DNA from: Acidobacteriaceae bacterium
Lineage (GTDB): Bacteria > Acidobacteriota > Terriglobia > Terriglobales > Acidobacteriaceae
Direction of reading: 5' to 3'
DNA: 64,000 bases
Assembly (NCBI GenBank): GCA_003134655.1
Contig: PLBY01000045.1
Span: 96,425 to 160,424 of the forward strand
The notes below the pieces were generated by a model, which made no database searches, was not told where the DNA came from, and saw only the letters and a list, made by a program, of their open reading frames with translations. The position numbers were made by a program, and so were the translations under genes. Positions 15,153 through 23,273 of this stretch are shown piece by piece (positions within the stretch are counted from its first letter, which is position 1; each line of letters starts with the position of its first letter).

Positions 15153-17957
15153 TCAGCTCTTGGTCAAGCTATCGAGATAGCGGTTGTTGTAGAACGTGGT
15201 TGTCTTCTGCACGAACTCGAGAATCTTGAACATCCGCTCGCGGCCTTCCCGGTTCACTTCGCGGAACTGAACGGCGACGCCGGTGCCGGGATCAAGCCTG
15301 GCCACCACCCCTTCCGCCGACAAGCTGGCATCATCCATCGAGAAGCCCAGCTTGATCTTGCTGCCCGGAGCAAGAATGGTGCTGGTTTCCACGAAGCACC
15401 CGCCCAGGCTCACGTCGGTCACGTTGGCGAACAGGGGAGTCTTTCCCTCATCGGTTTGCAGTTCGATCGTAACCCGGCACTTCATGCGCGGATGAGAACG
15501 GCGGTCCTTATAGGAAAGGTGCTTCTGTTTCTCCAGATACATGCGGCGGTCGGCTTCGGCCAGAAGTTGTTCTGCATCGTTGCCGTCCTCCGGATACATC
15601 GCGCGTCCCACGCTGAGCGATAGAAGATCTTCACCGCAGACTTCGTTTCCGGCCTGCCGGGCCAGTGCCCGCATTTGCTCTGCCTTCTTGCCGGCCGCAT
15701 CGGCCATAAGCCCAGGGGCAATGACCACAAATTCGTCACCGCCCATGCGCGCGACATAGTCGTATTCGCGGCAACTGTCTTTGAGTGCCTGGGCGAAGAG
15801 ACGCAGCACGCGATTGCCCTCCAGATGGCCGAAGCGGTCGTTGATCTGCTTGAACCCATCCATGTCGGAGACCATGACGGTCAGCGACGAATTGTCGCGC
15901 TTGCAGCGGGCCAACTCCCGCTCGAGTTGCAGAAACAGCGAGCGGGCGTTGGGCAGGCCCGTCAGGTAGTCGGTGATTGCCGAATTCTCGGCCTGCTGGA
16001 ACTTGAGCGCGTTCTCGATGGACAACGCCATCTTGCCGCTGACCGCCAACAGAATGCGCAGGTGGTCGGAGGTGAAGGCGTCGCGTTCGCCGCGGTAGAG
16101 CGCGAGAACCCCGATGACTCCGGTGACGCCCTCCAGCGGCACCGCCAGCGCGGAGCGCAGGGTGCTGAATTTGGTGGGATCGTTCAAGTATCCCGGTTCG
16201 ACTGAGGGATTGCCGTTGATGATCGGCTTCCGGTTATGTGCTACCCAGCCGGAAAGTCCTTGTCCGATCGGGATCCGCAGGGAAGAGAACAGCCGGTAGT
16301 TGTCCCCGTTGACATATTCGGGGACAAGTTCATCCTCGCGCTTGATGTAGATGGCAATGGCATCGTACGGAACCATCGGCTTGAGCTTCACCGAGAACAC
16401 AGAAAGTGTTTCGGTCAAACTGAGGGAAGCGCCCAGATCCTGGCTCAGTTCGAACAGCGATTGCGCTTCCTGCCGGGCTGCCGCGATCGAAGACAAGAAT
16501 GTGGTTTCACGTCCCGCGTAATCCTGTACGGTAGCGTTTTCGAAGCCCGCTGCTGGCTCGAGGCCACGCTCGATTTTGATCGACGTGGAGAGTGGGCCGT
16601 TCGGGTCTTCCGCCGACTTAGCCACTGCCAGCCGCTCCAGGTGCTGGTAGCGTTTCTGCAAAATGTCAACGACTCTCGGATCAAACGACTTGCCCGACTC
16701 GACGCCTAGCTTCTGCATTACTTCCCGCAAGGGCAAGGCGCGCCGGTATTGACGATCGGACGCCAGGGCGTCGAGATAGTCGACGGCTGAGAGGATGCGC
16801 GCTCCGATGGGAATTTCCGCGCCTTTCAATCCCAGGGGATAACCGGAGCCATCCCACTTTTCGTGATGGGCCCGTACGATGGGCACAACGGGATACGGAA
16901 AGCGCACGCGTTCCAGAATCTCGGCGCCGACCAGTGTGTGAATCTTCATCTTCTCGAATTCTTCCGGCGTAAGGCGGCCGGGCTTCGAGATAATGTGTTC
17001 CGGCACCGCAAGCTTGCCGATGTCATGCAGGAGCGATGCCGCATGGAGAGCTTCGAGTTCGGGGCCGGTCACGCCCAACTCCTTGGCCACTTCGATGGCA
17101 TAGACGCGGACGCGCTGCAGGTGCTCGTGGGTGGTGTGGTCTTTCGCTTCAATCGCGAGCGCCAGGGCTTCGATGGTCCGCAGATGCAGATTCGCCATTT
17201 CCTCGACGTGGCGCTTCTCGTCTTCCAGTTTGCCCAGGTAGAGGCGATACGACCGGTAGATCACGTATACCGCTGGCAGCATGAGCAGCGACGTTTCCCA
17301 GTTGAAAGTATGGTTAAGCCACGCCACTGCGCCCGCCACGCCAGCGCCTACGAGGTAGTAGGGGAATGACCAGAAATAGCAGTCCACCAGGATGCGGATG
17401 AGAGGCCGGCGTTCGGTCAGGGAAATGACCATCGCGATCGAGCCCGCATTGGCAATGAAGTAGACCGTTGCCGCCAATCCCAGCAGAATCGGGCGACTCC
17501 CCACAAGCATGTTTGCCAGAGGTTGGTGATAAACCTCGTAGGCGAGCGCCGTCGAAACCGCGCCCGCGCATACGTTGAATGTCAGTTGTATCGCCTTGGG
17601 GCGCTCCGGATACAGGCACTGCGCGACCATGGAAATCGCACCCAGAATCACGGTTTCCGTGAAGCTGAGTTCCAGGACGCCAATCAAAATGAAAAGAAAA
17701 TTCACCGACAGCGTGCCGGTGATGCCTGGCAGGTTTACCTTCAGACGCGATGCCAGAATGGCGATGCCTAAATAGCAGATGAACTCGGCGATGTTCTTGC
17801 TGCTCGGGTGAACTCCGCCGTACAGCAACGTGGCCAAGCCAGCGATTACCGTCAAGCTGACGTATAGTCTGGCGGGTGTCGACAGTCCTCTCCACGAGCG
17901 CGAGCGCTCGGGCAGACCCATGGTGACGCTGGTTGCACCAGTCATTTGAGTAAACAC
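15153..17957 (-). CDS. membrane protein with HD-GYP, GAF, GGDEF and PilZ domains (c-di-GMP turnover)
   Basis: A 934-residue protein. N-terminal membrane region of about seven helices (30-240); HD-GYP phosphodiesterase domain with HDIGK (311-315) and HHEKWDGSGYP (364-374); GAF domain (about 490-650); GGDEF diguanylate cyclase with an intact GGDEF (739-743) and inhibitory RxxD site (730-733, five residues before it); C-terminal PilZ domain with RSHPR (820-824) and DVSLGG (848-853). All four signature sites look functional, so one chain could make, degrade and bind cyclic-di-GMP. It converges on cheB with a gap of 26 bases. The first of several nearby Met codons was taken as the start. Confidence 0.9.
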   Translation of the reverse strand: MFTQMTGATSVTMGLPERSRSWRGLSTPARLYVSLTVIAGLATLLYGGVHPSSKNIAEFICYLGIAILASRLKVNLPGITGTLSVNFLFILIGVLELSFTETVILGAISMVAQCLYPERPKAIQLTFNVCAGAVSTALAYEVYHQPLANMLVGSRPILLGLAATVYFIANAGSIAMVISLTERRPLIRILVDCYFWSFPYYLVGAGVAGAVAWLNHTFNWETSLLMLPAVYVIYRSYRLYLGKLEDEKRHVEEMANLHLRTIEALALAIEAKDHTTHEHLQRVRVYAIEVAKELGVTGPELEALHAASLLHDIGKLAVPEHIISKPGRLTPEEFEKMKIHTLVGAEILERVRFPYPVVPIVRAHHEKWDGSGYPLGLKGAEIPIGARILSAVDYLDALASDRQYRRALPLREVMQKLGVESGKSFDPRVVDILQKRYQHLERLAVAKSAEDPNGPLSTSIKIERGLEPAAGFENATVQDYAGRETTFLSSIAAARQEAQSLFELSQDLGASLSLTETLSVFSVKLKPMVPYDAIAIYIKREDELVPEYVNGDNYRLFSSLRIPIGQGLSGWVAHNRKPIINGNPSVEPGYLNDPTKFSTLRSALAVPLEGVTGVIGVLALYRGERDAFTSDHLRILLAVSGKMALSIENALKFQQAENSAITDYLTGLPNARSLFLQLERELARCKRDNSSLTVMVSDMDGFKQINDRFGHLEGNRVLRLFAQALKDSCREYDYVARMGGDEFVVIAPGLMADAAGKKAEQMRALARQAGNEVCGEDLLSLSVGRAMYPEDGNDAEQLLAEADRRMYLEKQKHLSYKDRRSHPRMKCRVTIELQTDEGKTPLFANVTDVSLGGCFVETSTILAPGSKIKLGFSMDDASLSAEGVVARLDPGTGVAVQFREVNREGRERMFKILEFVQKTTTFYNNRYLDSLTKS

Positions 17958-18191
17958 ACTGCGGCCGGGACGGACCCCTAGCCACTCTACGAATACCAGC
18001 TAACATGTTTAGAAACAATGGTTTAGGATGGATTTGGCAAACTTTCGTAACTTGCGGAATTCTTCTGGCGGGCCCTGCAAGCGGGCGGACCTGGGCTGAG
18101 GCTGGGTAAGTCTAACAACCGATTAGGTTTCGGTCTTGGTCATTGGCTGGCACTTGTTATGCCAAGCCGACGGGATGGCTAAGAGGCCGGT

Positions 18192-18737
18192 TTAGACCGA
18201 GTGAGAAACATCTTCTTCGGCCACGTCCTGGTCGGCGTTAGTCGCGGAGGCAGTGGCCGAGGATTTCCCTCGTCGCATGGCGACGATTCCAGTCCGCACC
18301 ATCTCCAGTACGCCGTAGGGACGCAGCACTTCGAGCAGACCGTCGATTTTGTCTTCGGCGCCCGTGATCTCAATCGTCAGCGAATCCGGAGCGACATCGA
18401 CGACGCGCGCACGGAACACGCTAGCCAGTTCCAGCACGTGCGAACGGGCCTCGTGGGTAGCTGCCACTTTGATCATGGCCAAGTCACGGACGATGGCAGG
18501 CTCATGGGTGATGTTTTCCACCAGGAGTACGTTGACCAGCTTATACAGATTGGCTTCGATGCGGCGGGCCTGGTCGTGGTCGGCATCGACAGTGATCGTC
18601 ATGCGCGAGACTTCCGGTTTTTCCGTGCGGCCCACGGTCAGCGAATCAATATTAAAAGCGCGGCGGCGGAACAGCGAGGCTACGCGAGTCAGCACGCCCG
18701 GTTTGTTTTCCACGTACACCACGTATGTGTTCAGCAT
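18192..18737 (-). CDS. ilvN: acetolactate synthase small (regulatory) subunit
   Basis: A 181-residue IlvN/IlvH-type regulatory subunit. The N-terminal ACT domain reads VYVENKPGVLTRVASLFRRRAFNIDSLTVG, a typical valine-binding face; the C-terminal half has ARSHVLELASVFRARVVDV and ends with an acidic tail. It binds and activates IlvB and gives feedback inhibition by valine. Its ATG is 20 bases after the ilvB stop. It is longer than the IlvM-type partner at the left edge of the window, showing two different acetolactate synthase holoenzymes. Confidence 0.95.
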   Translation of the reverse strand: MLNTYVVYVENKPGVLTRVASLFRRRAFNIDSLTVGRTEKPEVSRMTITVDADHDQARRIEANLYKLVNVLLVENITHEPAIVRDLAMIKVAATHEARSHVLELASVFRARVVDVAPDSLTIEITGAEDKIDGLLEVLRPYGVLEMVRTGIVAMRRGKSSATASATNADQDVAEEDVSHSV

Positions 18738-18757
18738 GTTTTCTCTATCCGTCTTCT

Positions 18758-20488
18758 CTATTCATCTGCCGCGGTTTCGACGATCTTGCTGGGCCGCCGG
18801 ATCATCTCGTGCAACGATGCTCCCGCCGCCACCATCGGATACACCGTGTCTTCCTGTTCTACGCGGAAGTTGATGAGCACGGGTCCGTCGTGCTCTCGCG
18901 CAGCCCGCACCGCGGGCACCACCTGCGAGCGCTCCGTGACGGTCATGCTTCGAATGCCGTAAGCTTCGCCTAGTTTGGCGAAATCCGGATTCAGCAGAGG
19001 GGTGGCCGCGTAGTTGCGCTCGTAGAAGAATTCCTGCCACTGCCGCACCATTCCCAGAAACCCATTGTTGATGATGGCGATGTTGATCTTCAGATTCTCC
19101 TGCACAATGGTTGCAAGCTCGCACAGCGTCATCTGGAAGCCGCCATCGCCCACGACGACCCACACGTCCGCTTCCGGCCGCGCGACCTTGGCGCCGATTG
19201 CTGCCGGTAAGGCGAAGCCCATCGTGCCCAAACCCCCGGACGTGATCAGGCTGCGCGCCTTCTCATGTTTGTAGTACTGCGCCTCCCACATCTGATGCTG
19301 GCCCACGTCGGTCACCACCACCGTATCGCCGTCGCGGGTCTCACGCCAGAGATCGTTAATGACGTGGGCCGCATAAAGATGTCCGCTGTCGGGCAGGTTT
19401 TGGATATCGCGAACGGCGGCATCGCCTTTCAGCTTGTCGATGGAGTCGAGCCACTCGCTGCGGTCAATGGATTCGATCTTCGGCAAAAGCTCGTGCAGCA
19501 CTTCGCGCAAGTCGCCAACCAGTGGAACATCGACCTTCACGTTCTTGTTGATCTCCGCAGGATCGATCTCGATATGAATCTTCTTCGCGTTCGGCGCATA
19601 CGTCTTCAGGTTTCCGGTTACGCGGTCGTCGAAGCGCATGCCGAACGCCAGCAGAAGATCGGCTTCCTGAATCGTGTGATTCACCCACGCCTCGCCATGC
19701 ATTCCCATCATGCCGAGATTCAGGGGGTGGGCCGCCGGGAACGCTCCGATTCCCAGCAACGTGAGCGCCACAGGAATGCCCGCGCGCTCGGCAAATTCGC
19801 GGACTTCCGCCATCGCTCCGGAAATAATGATGCCGTGCCCCGCGAGGATCACTGGCCGCTTCGAATTGTGAATCAGTTCCAGTGCCTGCTCATATTCCTT
19901 CGGCTCCGGCGACAAGTCTGGACGGTACCCCGGCAGTTGCGGCTTGGCAGCTTCCCAATCGAACTCACAAGTCGTCTGCTGCGCGTCTTTCGTGATATCG
20001 ACCAGCACCGGCCCAGGACGGCCAGAGCGCGCGACATAAAAAGCTTCTCGAATGGTTCGCGCCACTTCGCTGGCATGAGTTACCAGGTAGTTGTGCTTGG
20101 TAATGGGAAGAGTGACGCCGGTGATGTCCGTTTCCTGAAAGGCATCGGAGCCGATCAGCTTGCTTCCCACTTGACCCGTGATGCAGACGATCGGCGATGA
20201 ATCGAGCATGGCCGTGGCAATTCCGGTCACCATGTTGGTGGCGCCCGGGCCAGAAGTCGCGACGGCGACTCCCACCTGCCCACTGGCGCGCGCGTATCCG
20301 TCCGCCATGTGGGTTGCGCCCTGCTCGTGACGTACCAGCACGTGGTGAATCTTGCTGTGCTTGAGTGCGTCGTAAGCAGGAAGAATGGCTCCTCCGGGAT
20401 ATCCGAAGACGACTTGCACACCCTCACGCTCCAGGCATTCCCAGAGAATGCTGGCCCCGGTCATGTTCTTTCCAGATGTCTTGTCCAT
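18758..20488 (-). CDS. ilvB: acetolactate synthase large subunit, IlvB-like isozyme
   Basis: A 576-residue thiamine diphosphate enzyme catalysing acetolactate formation, paired with ilvN directly downstream. Catalytic Glu in [30 protein letters not shown], and the ThDP motif VGDGGFQMTLCEL followed by [20 protein letters not shown]. The start was set at ATG 20488 (MDKTSGKNMTGAS) because AGGAAGG lies about five bases upstream and the codons further up cover the attenuator. It differs clearly from the ilvG product, so the two arose by an old duplication or by transfer. Upstream is a leader peptide and terminator. Confidence 0.95.
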   Translation of the reverse strand: MDKTSGKNMTGASILWECLEREGVQVVFGYPGGAILPAYDALKHSKIHHVLVRHEQGATHMADGYARASGQVGVAVATSGPGATNMVTGIATAMLDSSPIVCITGQVGSKLIGSDAFQETDITGVTLPITKHNYLVTHASEVARTIREAFYVARSGRPGPVLVDITKDAQQTTCEFDWEAAKPQLPGYRPDLSPEPKEYEQALELIHNSKRPVILAGHGIIISGAMAEVREFAERAGIPVALTLLGIGAFPAAHPLNLGMMGMHGEAWVNHTIQEADLLLAFGMRFDDRVTGNLKTYAPNAKKIHIEIDPAEINKNVKVDVPLVGDLREVLHELLPKIESIDRSEWLDSIDKLKGDAAVRDIQNLPDSGHLYAAHVINDLWRETRDGDTVVVTDVGQHQMWEAQYYKHEKARSLITSGGLGTMGFALPAAIGAKVARPEADVWVVVGDGGFQMTLCELATIVQENLKINIAIINNGFLGMVRQWQEFFYERNYAATPLLNPDFAKLGEAYGIRSMTVTERSQVVPAVRAAREHDGPVLINFRVEQEDTVYPMVAAGASLHEMIRRPSKIVETAADE

Positions 20489-20509
20489 ACGGCCCTTCCT
20501 CGCGCTCCT

Positions 20510-20551
20510 AAAAAGCAAAACCCACCGGGCCAGCGTTCCTGGCGGGGCGGG
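20510..20551 (-). terminator. transcription attenuator hairpin of ilvB
   Basis: On the minus strand CCCGCCCCGCCAG pairs with CTGGCCCGGTGGG across a GAACG loop (ten Watson-Crick pairs, one G-U, two mismatches), followed by TTTTGCTTTTT (20510-20520). It ends 22 bases before the ilvB ATG and 30 bases after the leader peptide stop, the placement of an amino-acid attenuator. Confidence 0.7.
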
Positions 20552-20580
20552 ATTCGGGAGCCTTCAAGATTTCGTATTTC

Positions 20581-20673
20581 TCAGCTCGCTGGTTCCCTCC
20601 ACACCGGAGAGGGTATAAAAACTCCTACCCCCAAGACTACGACACGAATTCGGTGTAAACAGAGGTTTTTCAT
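20581..20673 (-). CDS. ilvB leader peptide (attenuator peptide)
   Basis: A 30-codon reading frame, ATG 20673 to TGA 20581, too short for usual gene calling. Eleven of its 30 residues are Val, Leu or Ile, and eight of the twelve residues IRVVVLGVGVFI are. It lies between a predicted promoter and a terminator hairpin ahead of ilvB. This is the layout of ivbL, the leader of ilvBN in E. coli, where a ribosome stalled on Val/Leu codons prevents termination. A seven-base hairpin inside the frame (20609-20615 with 20626-20632) could be the pause structure. I could not resolve the competing antiterminator. The ribosome site is weak, and the predicted message starts only about ten bases upstream. Confidence 0.7.
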   Translation of the reverse strand: MKNLCLHRIRVVVLGVGVFIPSPVWREPAS

Positions 20674-20686
20674 ATCAGGTTCACAG

Positions 20687-20715
20687 ATGGTATCGAAGCC
20701 GGGGAGTTGCCGCAA
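20687..20715 (-). promoter_or_regulatory. predicted promoter of the ilvB leader
   Basis: Minus-strand TTGCGG (20710-20715), a 17-base spacer and TACCAT (20687-20692). Both boxes are partial matches, but the spacing is ideal and transcription would start just before the leader peptide ATG. Confidence 0.4.
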
Positions 20716-20758
20716 GGGGAAAGTCCGACGGGCGTGGGGCATCTCCGATGGTGGTGCT

Positions 20759-21505
20759 TTATACCTGCAACACCTGACGCTTCACATCCTGTTCCGCTTG
20801 CGCCACGTTTTCGGGCTTGCCTAGATCCCGCCAATAAAAGTCGTCTGCTCGAAACGCCAAGATTCTTTCACCCTCGCCGGCAAGCCGCAGATAAGAGTTG
20901 ATGATGGAGAAGACCCCATCCTCAGCCATCATCGGAAGAAGGCGCGGAGAAATTAGATGCACGCCGGAGAAAGCCAACGCCTGCTTTTCCTTTGACGGCC
21001 GGACAATCTCTGGCTCCTGATTACGTCCAGCCCGCCGGCCGCAAAGTTGCTCCTGCTCGTCGAATAGGAGGTACCGCGACGTCTCGCGCTCCTGCACAGC
21101 CAGAGTCGCGAGTGCCTGATTCCGTTGATGAAATTCCGCCATGCGGTGAAAGTCAATCGTGCTGAGCACATCGACGTTGTGCAGAAGAAACGGCTCTTCC
21201 GCGTGACCCTCTTCGAGAAAAAACCATGCCGCCTTCTTGAGCCCGCCCCCGGTGTCGAGTAACACGTCTTCACGCGAAATCTCGATCCGCATTCCGAAGT
21301 TGTCGTTCTTCTTCAGATAGTCGACAACCATGTCGGCGAAGTGGTGCACATTGACGATTACTTCGCGGACTCCAGACCCGCGCAAGCGGCGTAGTGTGAT
21401 CTCCAGCAGCGTGTGTCCAGCCACTTCCACCAAGGCTTTCGGACGATCGTCGGTCAGCGGACGCAGGCGCGTGCCCAGGCCCGCGGCCAGAATCATCGCC
21501 CTCAT
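20759..21505 (-). CDS. murU: sugar-1-phosphate nucleotidyltransferase, MurU-like
   Basis: A 248-residue nucleotidyltransferase with the N-terminal signature MILAAGLGTRLRPLTDDRPK, LDTGGGLKKA and the metal-binding LHNVDVLSTID. Length and pattern fit MurU, the MurNAc-1-phosphate uridylyltransferase of cell-wall recycling, rather than longer glucose-1-phosphate enzymes. Its ATG overlaps the stop of the kinase-RapZ gene (ATGA), so the two proteins are made together. In Pseudomonas the AmgK kinase supplies the sugar-1-phosphate that MurU activates to UDP-MurNAc, and the neighbour here is AmgK-like. Substrate is inferred from that pairing. Confidence 0.8.
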   Translation of the reverse strand: MRAMILAAGLGTRLRPLTDDRPKALVEVAGHTLLEITLRRLRGSGVREVIVNVHHFADMVVDYLKKNDNFGMRIEISREDVLLDTGGGLKKAAWFFLEEGHAEEPFLLHNVDVLSTIDFHRMAEFHQRNQALATLAVQERETSRYLLFDEQEQLCGRRAGRNQEPEIVRPSKEKQALAFSGVHLISPRLLPMMAEDGVFSIINSYLRLAGEGERILAFRADDFYWRDLGKPENVAQAEQDVKRQVLQV

Positions 21506-22959
21506 TGCGCAGCTTTCTCCGCTGCAGTGTTCTCCGCCGCCATTCTTTCTAACTCACGATGCTGCAGGACGACCTCAATTCCGCTCTTCCCGCGCAGGCG
21601 CTTCGCCACTTGCTCAGACAGGTACACAGACCGATGCTGCCCTCCGGTGCACCCAAACGACACCATCAGATTCTTAAACCCACGCTGCTGATAGTTGCTC
21701 ACACTGGCATCCACCAATGACATCACGCTGGCCAGAAACTGGTGCACGCTCTCTTGTTGATTGAGATAGTCGATCACCGGCGCATCCCTGCCCGTGAGCA
21801 GCTTGAAGCGCTCCTCGCGTCCGGGATTTGGCAGGCTGCGTCCATCAAAGATGAATCCGCCGCCATTCCCACTCTCATCCTTGGGTAGGCCACGATGGAA
21901 CGAGAAACTGACAATCCGCACGACCAGATTGTCCGCATCCGACGCTAAACCCTGCAATTTCTCCGATGCCAGCATGCTGTGAAACGCGTCCATCAACGTC
22001 GGCAGCGCGATCGGCAGGGTGACGTTGTGCAGCAACCAGCGGAGGTTCTTCAGCGCGTACGGTACGCTCTGCAGAAAATGTACCTTGCGTTCATAGAATC
22101 CGCGAAACCCATAAGCGCCGAGCGCCTGCATGATGCGGATGTACACGTACGCGTAGTAGTGCTTCATAAACGCGTCACGCTTCAGATCGATGAATCCGGC
22201 CAGGGTGTCGAGATAATGATCAAGCAATTGCTGGCGCAGGTCCGGTGGCAGATCGGCCTTGGCGTCGTACAGAAGGGACGCAACGTCATACTGCAGCGCG
22301 CCCTTGCGCCCGCCCTGATAATCCAGGAAATAAGGCTGCCCGTCGCGCAGCATGATGTTTCGGGACTGAAAATCGCGATAGAGAAAGTAGTCACGCCCCG
22401 CGCTCAACAGGAATTTTGTCAGTCGGCTGAAATCATCTTCCAGAGCCTGTTCGCTGAAAGGAATCCCCGCCAGACGCAGAAAATAATATTTGAAATAATT
22501 CAGATCCCACGCGATCGACTGCCGATCGAAACTGCCCCGCGGATAACACACCTTGTAGTTCAAGTCGCGCCCCGCCTCCACCTGAAACCTTGGCAGCGTG
22601 GCGATGACTTTGCGATAGGCATCTACGACCGGAGCCGCAATCTGTTCTCCAGTTCGATGCTTGGAAAGAAATTCAAAAAGTGACGTATCCCCCAGGTCTT
22701 CTTCGAGATATGCCCCGTGATCCAGATCCTGGGCATAAATCTCCGGCACAGGCAGACCGTGCTGGCGAAAATGCCGGGAGAACTCGAGGAAAGCAGCGTT
22801 CTCTTCGCGCACATCGTAGAGAATGCCGATGGCGCTGGTCTTTTCGCCCGCCAGTCGGACGATCTTGCGCCCGGATCCGCCGAGTTGCCCTTGCAGCGGC
22901 TGCACCTGCGTGACCGACGCGTGGAAGTGTTGCTCAAAGAGATGGCTGAGAATATCCAT
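21502..22959 (-). CDS. AmgK-like sugar kinase fused to a RapZ C-terminal domain
   Basis: About 485 residues from ATG 22959; an in-frame TTG at 23016 would add 19, and neither start has a clear ribosome site. The first two thirds are an aminoglycoside-phosphotransferase fold like AmgK, the anomeric MurNAc/GlcNAc kinase: catalytic loop YRDFQSRN and metal motif FLDYQGGRKGALQYD. The last 140 residues match the C-terminal domain of RapZ (YvcJ): SFSFHRGLPKDESGNGGG, FDGRSLPNPG and the FGCTGGQHRSVYLSE loop. In E. coli that domain binds glucosamine-6-phosphate. The RapZ P-loop ATPase half is absent. The ATGA overlap with murU supports a role in cell-wall sugar recycling or sensing. Confidence 0.85.
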   Translation of the reverse strand: MDILSHLFEQHFHASVTQVQPLQGQLGGSGRKIVRLAGEKTSAIGILYDVREENAAFLEFSRHFRQHGLPVPEIYAQDLDHGAYLEEDLGDTSLFEFLSKHRTGEQIAAPVVDAYRKVIATLPRFQVEAGRDLNYKVCYPRGSFDRQSIAWDLNYFKYYFLRLAGIPFSEQALEDDFSRLTKFLLSAGRDYFLYRDFQSRNIMLRDGQPYFLDYQGGRKGALQYDVASLLYDAKADLPPDLRQQLLDHYLDTLAGFIDLKRDAFMKHYYAYVYIRIMQALGAYGFRGFYERKVHFLQSVPYALKNLRWLLHNVTLPIALPTLMDAFHSMLASEKLQGLASDADNLVVRIVSFSFHRGLPKDESGNGGGFIFDGRSLPNPGREERFKLLTGRDAPVIDYLNQQESVHQFLASVMSLVDASVSNYQQRGFKNLMVSFGCTGGQHRSVYLSEQVAKRLRGKSGIEVVLQHRELERMAAENTAAEKAAQ

Positions 22960-23091
22960 GAAGTGCGTCGTGGTTTGCGCTTGGGAATTCACCACCAAGA
23001 TAACACCGAAGAGCAACGCTAGAGTTGAGGGGCATCCCCAAACAAAACATCGAGGAACGCAGAGAGTGATTTCGAGTCGCGCGCTTGCCTG

Positions 23092-23119
23092 TTGACTTTC
23101 GGCGCTGTTCCTCTACAAT
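23092..23119 (+). promoter_or_regulatory. sigma-70 promoter for the beta-helix protein gene
   Basis: TTGACT (23092-23097), a 16-base spacer and TACAAT (23114-23119), each one base off consensus. The start near 23126 gives an untranslated leader of about 148 bases before ATG 23274, in which no known riboswitch was recognised. Confidence 0.55.
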
Positions 23120-23273
23120 TGCCCGACCACGAAAGCGGTCCGGAATACTACTCCGGATCCTCGTGAGTTCGCAATCCAATTGTAAGCGTCGAGAAACCGG
23201 CTTCTCCCTCCCCTGTCAACTCTCGTGCGCGGCCTGCGACATCGCACGGTCAAGCCAACGCTTTGGGGTTTTA

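Noticed and set aside
20559..20758. T-box riboswitch upstream of ilvB
   Set aside because: The conserved T-box core is absent; the leader peptide explains the region better.
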